Origin: Gammaproteobacteria bacterium
GTDB lineage: Bacteria; Pseudomonadota; Gammaproteobacteria; Pseudomonadales; CAMLJR01
Assembly: GCA_029265075.1 (NCBI GenBank)
Contig: JAJUJZ010000015.1
Coordinates: 1 to 37,868 of the forward strand
Reading direction: 5' to 3'
Length of the DNA: 37,868 nucleotides
The notes beneath the pieces are model-generated. The model was given only the letters and a program-made list of their open reading frames with translations, was not told the DNA's origin and made no database searches. Made by a program: the position numbers and the translations under genes. Positions 18,364-25,262 of this stretch are shown here, piece by piece (within the stretch, counting starts at the first letter, position 1; each line of letters opens with the position of its first letter).

Positions 18364-18978
18364 TTACTCTTGCGGCAGCGCTCGGCGCAGAGTGAATGCA
18401 CCGCGCAGATCCCCCGTCTGAAAGCCGCGCGCCTGATCATCCGGATAGTGTTCGTCGATGATACGGGCGACGCCGGGTGACAGTGCTTCACCATGGCAGT
18501 TGAGGCAGAGCGGGGCGGTACCGATCGCTTTCATCAGGCGAAACTCGCCGTCCACGACGGCCGACGCCACCAGCGTCTCCATGGGCTCGCCGGCAGTCAC
18601 GCGTTGTGCGAACGCTTCCAGGGTCTGCCGCTCCCAGGCGTCCGGCGCGTTGGCGGCGTTGCGCCAGCGCAGTGCGGTGCGGCCGACGCGCCAGCCCGCG
18701 GTACTGTGCGCAGCGGCAATGCTGGGTGCGACAAGCTGACAGGTGGTGACGGCCTCTGCCGGCCCGCCCCGCTGCATCGCTTCCGTTACGGTCGTCACCA
18801 GCGCCTGCTGGAATGGGGTAATCAGTGCCAGCCCTTCACCCTGCCACGTGGCATTGCTGAACGGTGCCGCATCGCTGGCTGTCGCCGCGGGAGCGCTGGC
18901 AGCGAACCCGCTCAGTGTCAGCGCGACGCTCGCTGCCCGCGTGAGGCGCCGGACCATCGTTTCATCCCGTTTTTTCAT
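18364..18978 (-). CDS. Tll0287-like (DUF3365) periplasmic haem protein
   Basis: A 204-residue exported protein. A signal peptide is seen ([23 protein letters not shown]). The mature part matches the Tll0287-like/DUF3365 family: the segment [12 protein letters not shown], then [21 protein letters not shown], and the single haem c motif CLNCH (Cys158, Cys161, His162), followed by [20 protein letters not shown]. Such proteins are thought to be redox or sensory haem proteins. The start is uncertain between 18978 and 18957; neither has a good ribosome site. It is the third gene of an operon with the ArsR repressor and the rhodanese (31 bases after the rhodanese stop), which points to a link with sulfur or oxidative chemistry. 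Confidence 0.82.
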   Translation of the reverse strand: MKKRDETMVRRLTRAASVALTLSGFAASAPAATASDAAPFSNATWQGEGLALITPFQQALVTTVTEAMQRGGPAEAVTTCQLVAPSIAAAHSTAGWRVGRTALRWRNAANAPDAWERQTLEAFAQRVTAGEPMETLVASAVVDGEFRLMKAIGTAPLCLNCHGEALSPGVARIIDEHYPDDQARGFQTGDLRGAFTLRRALPQE

Positions 18979-19009
18979 GGAGCGGCTGTCCTGTCGATTC
19001 GCCTGTAAG

Positions 19010-19537
19010 TCACTGCTGAGCCGTGCCCCGGTTCCACGGTGCGTGCATAAGCAGCCGGGCCAGGCCGCAGAAGCCGGTTACACCCGCGACGATCAGGCCG
19101 GCGCCCACCAGCCCGGGGATCAGATAGAACCACGGCGATACCAGAGCGCCCAGCAGCGTGCCGCCGAGTGCGAGACTGCCGGCACCGATCTGGACCTGCC
19201 GCTGCAGCTCCAGCGGCTGCTTTTTATCGGTGATGACGGGGAGGCCGGCCCGCTTCCAGGCGTCGAGACCGCCATCGAGCAGATAGGTGTCACAGCTGGC
19301 GCAACTCTCCAGCACGGCGGCGTTCATCCGGGTGCGGTTACCGGAGCGGCAATGGAAAATCACCGCCGCGGCGTTGCTGAACTCCGCGCCACCACTGGTG
19401 ATGGTTTCCAGGGCGATATGCCGCGCATGGGTAATGTGTTCGCGGGCGTATTCGTCCGCGCTGCGGATGTCGACCAGTACGGCGCCTTCGCCAAGCAATT
19501 TCTGAGCATTCTGCGGTGAGATGGTCTTGATGGTCAT
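19010..19537 (-). CDS. ygaP: YgaP-type membrane rhodanese (sulfurtransferase)
   Basis: A 175-residue protein with an N-terminal single rhodanese domain and a C-terminal membrane hairpin. The active-site cysteine is Cys63 in the loop CRSGNR, and the framework VDIRSADEYAREHITHARHI and YLLDGGLDAWKRAGLPV is typical. Two membrane helices follow in residues 120-165. E. coli YgaP has the same plan: a membrane-bound sulfurtransferase that can carry a persulfide on its cysteine. The gene sits 38 bases after an ArsR-family gene, as ygaP follows ygaV in E. coli, and is clearly in the same operon. Confidence 0.9.
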   Translation of the reverse strand: MTIKTISPQNAQKLLGEGAVLVDIRSADEYAREHITHARHIALETITSGGAEFSNAAAVIFHCRSGNRTRMNAAVLESCASCDTYLLDGGLDAWKRAGLPVITDKKQPLELQRQVQIGAGSLALGGTLLGALVSPWFYLIPGLVGAGLIVAGVTGFCGLARLLMHAPWNRGTAQQ

Positions 19538-19575
19538 GGCAGTGTCCTCGTCGATATTCAGGGTCTGCGATAGAT

Positions 19576-19887
19576 TCAGGGGCAGAAGATTTCTTTCAGG
19601 GTCGCGATCAGTCTGGCGACGTTCTGGTCGCTGATGCGGTAGTGCAGCGTCTGCGCCTCCCGGCGAAAGGTCACCAGTCCTTCCTCCCGCATGCGCGCCA
19701 GGTGCTGGGACAGCGCCGACGCACTGAGCGGCACCTGCGCATTGAGCGCGCCCACCGTCATTTCTCCGGCTTCGATCAGCAGGCAGAGCACCAGCAACCG
19801 GTGGGGGTTGCCTACTGCCTGCAGGAGCGCGGCTGCCTGCCCGGCGCTTTCCTGCAGCTTTTCCATATCCGATTTACGACTGGTCAT
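19576..19887 (-). CDS. ArsR-family repressor, YgaV/BigR/SqrR (persulfide-sensing) type
   Basis: A 103-residue winged-helix repressor. The recognition helix is in LSASALSQHLARMREEGLV, followed by the beta-wing VTFRREAQTLHYRI. Two cysteines stand at positions 35 (RLLVLCLLIEAGE) and 102 (EIFCP), 67 apart. In BigR and SqrR the persulfide-sensing cysteines are about 66 apart in the same places, and a rhodanese gene follows, as in E. coli ygaV-ygaP. The start at 19887 gives the family length; an upstream ATG at 19956 would overlap the presumed promoter and operator. No CxC metal-binding motif for arsenic is seen. Confidence 0.87.
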   Translation of the reverse strand: MTSRKSDMEKLQESAGQAAALLQAVGNPHRLLVLCLLIEAGEMTVGALNAQVPLSASALSQHLARMREEGLVTFRREAQTLHYRISDQNVARLIATLKEIFCP

Positions 19888-19924
19888 CTTCGCTCGGGCT
19901 TGCTCGCTGTTTAGTTTAGGTGTT

Positions 19925-19935
19925 GCTAATTTAGC
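19925..19935. promoter_or_regulatory. Probable operator for the ArsR-family repressor
   Basis: GCTAATTTAGC is a perfect 5-1-5 inverted repeat in an AT-rich island between two divergent genes. On the minus strand it overlaps a -10-like TAAATT (TGGACT, 16-base spacer) for the repressor operon. On the plus strand it overlaps a -35-like TTGCTA paired, 18 bases on, with TAAAGT for the AhpD-like gene. Control of both directions by the repressor is inferred from position. Confidence 0.42.
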
Positions 19936-20005
19936 ATGATCTGAAATAAAGTCCATAGAGCGGGCCCGAACCCGCCCGATCCATCAATCTCCAGGAGTCG
20001 TGAAT

Positions 20006-20359
20006 ATGACCACGAGCTACAAGCAGCTTACGCAGAACATCTCGGCCAACCTTGCGCAGCTGCACAAGACACAGGCCGGTGTGATGAAGGGCTTCAGTGA
20101 CATGGGCAAGGCGGCGATGGCAGATGGGACGCTGGACGCCAAGACCAAGGAGCTGATCGCGCTGGCTGTAGGTGTGGCCGCGCGCTGCGACGGCTGCATT
20201 GGTTTTCATGCCCGCGCGCTGGTACGCCTCGGCGCGACCACCCAGGAGGTGCATGAGGCGCTGGGCGTTGCCGTTTACATGGGCGGTGGCCCGGTCGCGA
20301 TGTATGCGGCCAATGCGGTGGCGGCATTCAATGAATTCAGCGCAGCGAGCCAGGCGTGA
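20006..20359 (+). CDS. AhpD-like carboxymuconolactone decarboxylase family protein
   Basis: A 117-residue all-helical protein of the CMD/AhpD superfamily. The redox motif CDGCIGFH (Cys61, Cys64, His68) matches the CxxCxxxH of AhpD-type alkylhydroperoxidases rather than true gamma-carboxymuconolactone decarboxylases. DAKTKELIALAVGVAARC and the late ALGVAVYMGGGPVAMYA are family typical. AGGAG lies eight bases before the ATG at 20006; a GTG at 20000 is an alternative. It is transcribed away from the ArsR-family operon and shares its intergenic region, so it is likely part of the same thiol-redox response. Confidence 0.87.
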   Translation: MTTSYKQLTQNISANLAQLHKTQAGVMKGFSDMGKAAMADGTLDAKTKELIALAVGVAARCDGCIGFHARALVRLGATTQEVHEALGVAVYMGGGPVAMYAANAVAAFNEFSAASQA

Positions 20360-20383
20360 TGGTGGAAACTGGCTGACCGCCCG

Positions 20384-20405
20384 AAGGGCTGGGGGACCGG
20401 CCCTT
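20384..20405 (+). terminator. Weak hairpin after the AhpD-like gene
   Basis: AAGGGC (20384-20389) pairs with GCCCTT (20400-20405) with a 10-base loop in which two further GC pairs may form. It begins 24 bases after the stop codon and is followed by ATATG, not a T-run. A termination role is possible but weak. Confidence 0.38.
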
Positions 20406-20450
20406 ATATGCTTAGGAATAATCCTTCTTTTTCGTCTGGCTCTGCAGCAA

Positions 20451-20700
20451 CTAGCATCGTTCAGGTCGCAGCGGATGTTCGCGCACTGCTCGACGCTGCT
20501 CCACTACACGCTGCGCACTGCGGTCACCGGCCGGGTAAAACTGCTGGATGAAGCAGGCTGCATCGACCGGCAGCGGGACGGCTGACTGGAGCGCATCGGA
20601 TATTGCCAGCGCAGCAGCCTGATCTTCCGCAGACTCCTGCCGGCGACTGATAAATTCGTACCCCGGTGAGCAGGGCTATCGGCCAGACGCGCTTTCGCAT
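20451..20700 (-). pseudogene. Probable frameshifted small gene, function unknown
   Basis: The 436 bases between the AhpD-like and IclR genes hold no intact gene. On the minus strand, an ATG at 20700 opens with a basic-then-hydrophobic start (MRKRVWPIALLTG), and a second frame further on reads GYEFISRRQESAEDQ... PVDAACFIQQFYPAGD to a stop at 20451. The two are joined if one base is dropped from the GGGG run (CCCC at 20661-20664 on the plus strand), giving 82 residues. This may be a real frameshift, a phase-variable G-run or a sequencing error. No good ribosome site precedes the ATG. I recognise no family. Confidence 0.33.
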
Positions 20701-20795
20701 ACGATTTGTGCGGATTTTTCCGAGCCGATTGCGTGGCGACAGCTCCAGCTTGCTGGCCAGTGGCCGATCGTGCGACTGAGTCCGAGGAGAACGGT

Positions 20796-21566
20796 TTGTC
20801 TGAACATCAACCGCGCGGGTCCGGCGCGCGCACAATCGCTCTGCTGAAACTGGTGGCCGAAATCGGCGGCACCTTCACGCTGTCGGAGCTGGCTGCCAGG
20901 GCGGGGGTACCGCCCAGCAGTGTGCATCGCTTGCTGCAACCGCTGGTGCAGAGTGGTCTGGTAGAGCGGGCTCACGGACAGGCTTATCAGATCGGCGACG
21001 AATTTTTGCGCATGGCTGCGCTGGTAATGCAGAAGTCCGACATTCGCTCCATCGCACGTCCCATACTGCAGCAAATGTGGGCACAGTGGCAGGAGACCTG
21101 CTCGATCTGCCGATATCGCCCCCAGGGTAAACGCGCGCTGGTACTGGACACCATCCAGACACCCAACCCGCTCCGTTTTGTGCTGGAACCATTCACTGAA
21201 ATCTCGCTGGTATGGGGATCGCTCGGTCGCGCTATTCTGGCATTTCTTGATGAATGTGAAATCGAAGAAGCGCTCAATCAACCTGGTGTTGGACCGCTAA
21301 GCCAGTTACCCGCGCCTTCGAAGGATGAGATGCGTAAAGAGCTAGCCAGAATCCGCCGCCAGGGCTATGCACTCTATCTCAACAGCGAGATCGACCTGGC
21401 AGGCATCGCGGCGCCGGTTTACGACATGAGCGGCGAAGTAATGGGCAGTGTCGGAATCAGTCTGCCTAAAAGCCGTTTGCCGGCCCGTAGCGTCAAGCCG
21501 ATGGCAGAAACTGTGCTTGGGGCGGCGCATGAACTCTCTCGATCGCTGGGGCACCTCAGCGACTGA
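20796..21566 (+). CDS. IclR-family transcriptional regulator
   Basis: A 256-residue regulator with the usual two domains. The N-terminal winged helix (residues about 10-70) reads ALLKLVAEIGGTFTLSELAARAGVPPSSVHRLLQPLVQSGLVER; the C-terminal ligand domain begins near DIRSIARPILQQMW. I chose the TTG at 20796 because GAGGAG lies seven bases upstream and the family length is reached; an earlier start at 20706 would add a stretch unlike IclR proteins. It is first of the co-directional cluster that ends with malate synthase G and lies 264 bases before the TonB-dependent receptor gene, whose promoter has two IclR-like dyads. Usually such regulators control the neighbouring catabolic genes and respond to the substrate or an intermediate. 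Confidence 0.9.
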   Translation: MSEHQPRGSGARTIALLKLVAEIGGTFTLSELAARAGVPPSSVHRLLQPLVQSGLVERAHGQAYQIGDEFLRMAALVMQKSDIRSIARPILQQMWAQWQETCSICRYRPQGKRALVLDTIQTPNPLRFVLEPFTEISLVWGSLGRAILAFLDECEIEEALNQPGVGPLSQLPAPSKDEMRKELARIRRQGYALYLNSEIDLAGIAAPVYDMSGEVMGSVGISLPKSRLPARSVKPMAETVLGAAHELSRSLGHLSD

Positions 21567-21699
21567 CCTGCCAGTCTCCTTTCCGCCAATCAGCAGAGCC
21601 TGAGTCTTCATGCGTGCTCTGCTATTTCTTGCTGCCGTCCAGTTCGCGCAGACCAGCAACCTTGTCTGAACAGATTCAGGCAAAAGGGTCACCTTTCGA

Positions 21700-21737
21700 T
21701 ATTCCGTATAATGGAATACAGATTTCCTATTGCGGAA
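21700..21737 (+). promoter_or_regulatory. Paired dyads at the receptor promoter, likely IclR operators
   Basis: Dyad 1 is TATTCC (21700-21705) and GGAATA (21713-21718) with seven bases between. Dyad 2 is TTCC (21724-21727) and GGAA (21734-21737) with six bases between. Their centres lie about 21.5 bases apart, two helical turns, so two dimers would bind the same face. The gap in dyad 1 contains a perfect TATAAT at 21707-21712. IclR itself binds a TGGAAA-type/TTTCCA-type dyad, so the half-sites fit the family. No good -35 box is seen upstream of the -10. Confidence 0.6.
21707..21712 (+). promoter_or_regulatory. -10 box of the catabolic cluster promoter
   Basis: A perfect TATAAT lies within the first dyad, 119 bases before the receptor ATG. 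The expected -35 region has no TTGACA-like match. Occupancy of the dyad would hide the box, which points to repression; the missing -35 alternatively suggests a need for activation. Confidence 0.5.
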
Positions 21738-21830
21738 TGCGTAGTCATTGTTTTAGCATCGGTCTCGTCCCAACTAACAATAAATCTGGAATCGGTTCTG
21801 CCGGTTCTGACCTAGGGAGAGGTTATTGTT

Positions 21831-24239
21831 ATGGTTCCGACGCAACTGAGGAGCCTCACGCCACTGGCGCGGCTCCGTTCTATCTGCTGGTTGATAATTG
21901 CTGTACTCGGTAGTGAAGTGCTGGCGCAGGAAAGTCAGCAGAAAGACAGAAAAACATTGCCCCTGGAAGAGGTGATGGTGACCGCCCAGTTCAGGGCGCA
22001 GGATCTCCAGGAAACCCCTTTATCAATAACGGCCGTTAACTCAGAAATGCTTGAGGCGCGCGGCCAGACCACTATCGCCCAGGTTGCAGCGCAGGCACCC
22101 AACGTCAACCTGGCAGAGGCTCCGGCCACCTACGGGCCAGCGGTGCAGGCGTTTATTCGGGGGGTCGGTCAGTCCGACTCGGTAATAGCCCTTGAGCCTG
22201 GGGTAGGGATTTACGTTGACGATGTTTACTACTCGACGCTGCTGGGATCGATGCTCGATCTGCTGGATCTGGAACGGGTTGAAATTCTGCGCGGGCCGCA
22301 GGGTACGCTGGCCGGACAGAACTCCATCGGGGGCGCGATAAAGCTCTACTCCAGGCGGCCTGATGGTGAAGAGGGTGGCTTCATTCAGGCAACCTATGGC
22401 AGCTATCACCGTACCGAGCTGCGAGGTGCAGCAGGCTTTACGCTGGTTCCGGAGCGGCTGTTCGCAAGGATTTCAGGGGCATCGGTGGAGCGCGACGGTT
22501 ATGTCACCCGTTATGATTATCGCTGTACGCACCCGGATTCACCGGTACCCAGCTTCCGTCCCACATCCGGCTGCAAGCTGGGCACCGAAGGCGGCAAGTC
22601 CTACGTGGCATTGCGTGGTACTGTGCGCTGGGAAATCAATGATAACGCCGAGCTGACCATCATCGGTGATGTCACCAGAGATAAGAGCGAATCGGCACCG
22701 TCAACGCTGCTGTATGTCGGCTCGCTGCAAGGCCCGGGCGCACCCGAATCGCCACCTTACATCATCAATGGCGTTCCGTTTGGTACACCGCAAGGATCGC
22801 CATTCATCAGCTATTCCCCGTACGGGCCCTATGCCCAGGATACTTATAAGCGCGATCCTTACATCAGCTACGAGAATTACCTGAACCACGCGCCGCGTGA
22901 TGGGACTGAACCTTACGCAGCGCCGGCGGATAACCGGCTGAACAGCTGGGGCTGGTCAGCCCACGCTGATATCCGGCTGACCGACAACCTGGCGCTCACG
23001 TCGATCACCGCCTACCGGGAATACGACACGGTCTACACGTCGGCAGAGTCGTCACCGCTCAGTATCGCACTCGCAGCCAATGACAATGAGCACTGGCAGG
23101 CGACGCAGGAGCTGCGGCTGAGCGGTACGGTCGGCGAGATGCTTGATTACACCGTTGGCGGCTTTTACCTGAAGAAGGAGACTGTGGCTGGTTCCAGAGT
23201 CCAGCTGCCGACGCTCGAGTTCTCGCAGATCGACGAATCCCATCAGGAGACAAAAGCAGCGTTTGCGAATGTCGAGTGGCATGTCACGGATTCGCTCGAT
23301 CTGATTGGCGGTGTTCGCCATACCAAACTTTCGAACGAGTTTCGTTATGGGCGGCTGGGTAATCCGGGCAGTATCTATGGTGGTATTGCCCCGCCGGCGC
23401 TGGCGCCTCTCAATGGTCTGCGCGTACCTTCCGATAACGACCGCACAGATTATCGCGTCGTTGCGCAATATCAATGGACGCCGGACCTGATGGTGTACGC
23501 GCAATTTTCGACAGGCTTCCGCAGTGGCGGCGCCAACCCACGCCCGTTCTTCCCTGCGCAGGCGCTCAATCACGGCCCAGAGACACTGGATGCATATGAA
23601 ATAGGCTTCAAGAGCGACTTCTGGGGTCACCGGGTTCGCCTCAATGCTTCGGCTTTCCTTAACCGCTACGACGACATTCTGGTCTCGGTTTCGCAATGTC
23701 CAACGGTGCCTGCAGCACCCTGCGCATTACCCCTTAACGCCGGGCGTGCGGATGTCATGGGATTCGAGGTCGAGTCGACGATTCGTCTTGCAGATCGTCT
23801 GCTGATCGACACCTCGCTCAGCTATCTCGATTTCGACTACACCTGGTTGTCGCCTCTGGCGCGACGCTCTGGCATCAAGCCGGGAATGGATGGCCCCTTT
23901 GTGCAGAAATGGCGGGCCAGTCTGGGCCTGCAGTATGAATTCGATCTCGGTGGCTGGGGTACGCTGACTCCGCGGATCGACGTCAACTATCAGGACCGCT
24001 ACTTCGCCAATGCCATCAACCGCCCGCCCTTCAACGAAATCGAAGAGCGCACGCTGGTCAACGCGCGTCTGATGTATCGCACCGCCGACGAACTCTGGCA
24101 GGCAACGCTCGAAGTAACCAATGTTAACGACAAGCTTTATTACGACGGCATTTTCGATAACCGCGGCTCTACCCATTCTATCCAGGGACGCCCGGGGCGG
24201 CCGCGGGAGTGGGCAATTACCATCAAGCGAAATTTCTGA
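21831..24239 (+). CDS. TonB-dependent outer-membrane receptor
   Basis: An 802-residue outer-membrane transporter that would import a scarce or bulky ligand with energy from TonB-ExbBD. A signal peptide (roughly residues 1-32, ending SEVLAQ) precedes the TonB box region LEEVMVTAQFR. The plug domain covers about 45-165, with the motifs DLQETPLSITAV, VGIYVDDVYYST and LDLERVEILRGPQGTLAGQNSIGGAI. The rest is a beta barrel ending in an aromatic-terminal strand (REWAITIKRNF). The plug signatures resemble the large group of receptors in sphingomonads and marine gammaproteobacteria used for plant- or algae-derived organic compounds, not only siderophores. No extra signalling domain is present. It heads the genes that follow, with 35 bases to the dioxygenase gene. 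Confidence 0.93.
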   Translation: MVPTQLRSLTPLARLRSICWLIIAVLGSEVLAQESQQKDRKTLPLEEVMVTAQFRAQDLQETPLSITAVNSEMLEARGQTTIAQVAAQAPNVNLAEAPATYGPAVQAFIRGVGQSDSVIALEPGVGIYVDDVYYSTLLGSMLDLLDLERVEILRGPQGTLAGQNSIGGAIKLYSRRPDGEEGGFIQATYGSYHRTELRGAAGFTLVPERLFARISGASVERDGYVTRYDYRCTHPDSPVPSFRPTSGCKLGTEGGKSYVALRGTVRWEINDNAELTIIGDVTRDKSESAPSTLLYVGSLQGPGAPESPPYIINGVPFGTPQGSPFISYSPYGPYAQDTYKRDPYISYENYLNHAPRDGTEPYAAPADNRLNSWGWSAHADIRLTDNLALTSITAYREYDTVYTSAESSPLSIALAANDNEHWQATQELRLSGTVGEMLDYTVGGFYLKKETVAGSRVQLPTLEFSQIDESHQETKAAFANVEWHVTDSLDLIGGVRHTKLSNEFRYGRLGNPGSIYGGIAPPALAPLNGLRVPSDNDRTDYRVVAQYQWTPDLMVYAQFSTGFRSGGANPRPFFPAQALNHGPETLDAYEIGFKSDFWGHRVRLNASAFLNRYDDILVSVSQCPTVPAAPCALPLNAGRADVMGFEVESTIRLADRLLIDTSLSYLDFDYTWLSPLARRSGIKPGMDGPFVQKWRASLGLQYEFDLGGWGTLTPRIDVNYQDRYFANAINRPPFNEIEERTLVNARLMYRTADELWQATLEVTNVNDKLYYDGIFDNRGSTHSIQGRPGRPREWAITIKRNF

Positions 24240-24274
24240 GCAGTCAGGAAGTACCTACAGTAAAGGAGTGAGTG

Positions 24275-25225
24275 ATGAGTACCATCGATGAGCTGAGAGC
24301 TGGCACCGGAACGCTGGTGGCGGGGCTCCCCATGCCCACCTTCCGACGCATACAGGTCGAGCCCATCTCGGGCGCCTGCGGATGCGAGATCAGCGGCGTC
24401 GATCTGCGGGAGCCACTCGACGACGCAACCCTGCAAGAAATAATGAAAGCGTTCGAGCACTTCCTGGTCATTGTATTTCGCGACCAGAATCTGACGCCCG
24501 AGCAGCACAAGGCGTTTTCTCGCTATTTCGGCCCGATCACCGAGCTGCCGCAGGCTCCGACCTATGGCGAACACAGCGATATGCAGGAGGTGCGCCGGGA
24601 GGCGCATGAGCCGGAGAATGTGGTGCCGTCATTTGAGCATTTCCACACGGATAGTCCGTTTCTGGAGCGTCCGCCACTCTGCATCGTCATGCGCGCGCTC
24701 GATGTGCCAAAGTATGGCGGCGATACCGCTTTTTCAAATGCCTATCTCATCTACGAGCATCTGTCGGACGGGATGAAAGAGCTGCTTGATGGCTTGCAGG
24801 TGGTCTATTCGGGCAAGGACATCTGGTCCAGGAATGAGAAGCTCCCGCCCGAGAAGCGCCTGCGTCTGCGCGAATCCCACAGTTTTCGCGAGGAGGAGCT
24901 GGAAAATATTCACCCCGCAGTGCGCGTTCATCCCGTCACCGGTCGCAAGGCGCTGTTCGCTACAACGGCTTATTTCAAGCGGTTTGTCGGCTGGTCGGAA
25001 GCGGAGAGTCGGGCACTCGTCAATTACCTGCAGAGTCTGGCCCAGCATCTGCACTATCACTGCCGGGTGAAATGGAAGAAAGATACGCTCATAGTGTGGG
25101 ATAACCGCTTCCTGCTGCACCGGGGCATCCACGACTTCAAGTACGAGCGCCGGCATCTGATTCGCACGACCATCATGGGCGAGCGTCCACTCGGCGTGAA
25201 GGATCTGCCATTGAAAAACAGCTGA
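24275..25225 (+). CDS. TauD/TfdA-family Fe(II)/2-oxoglutarate dioxygenase
   Basis: A 316-residue non-haem iron oxygenase. AGGAG lies six bases before the ATG at 24275. The iron ligands are all present: His124 and Asp126 in FHTDSPF, and His282 in WDNRFLLHRG. The arginine that binds 2-oxoglutarate is Arg297 in HLIRTTIMGERP. Fold segments ISGVDLREPLDD and RALDVPKYGGDT are typical. The family hydroxylates carbon next to a heteroatom: TauD releases sulfite from taurine, and TfdA cleaves the ether of 2,4-D, releasing glyoxylate. It is followed by a ThDP enzyme and malate synthase G, which uses glyoxylate, so an ether or N-linked acetate side chain is a reasonable but unproven substrate. Confidence 0.9.
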   Translation: MSTIDELRAGTGTLVAGLPMPTFRRIQVEPISGACGCEISGVDLREPLDDATLQEIMKAFEHFLVIVFRDQNLTPEQHKAFSRYFGPITELPQAPTYGEHSDMQEVRREAHEPENVVPSFEHFHTDSPFLERPPLCIVMRALDVPKYGGDTAFSNAYLIYEHLSDGMKELLDGLQVVYSGKDIWSRNEKLPPEKRLRLRESHSFREEELENIHPAVRVHPVTGRKALFATTAYFKRFVGWSEAESRALVNYLQSLAQHLHYHCRVKWKKDTLIVWDNRFLLHRGIHDFKYERRHLIRTTIMGERPLGVKDLPLKNS

Positions 25226-25262
25226 TCCGGCTGTCCAGCAACGATATCCAAAGGGAGGTGGC

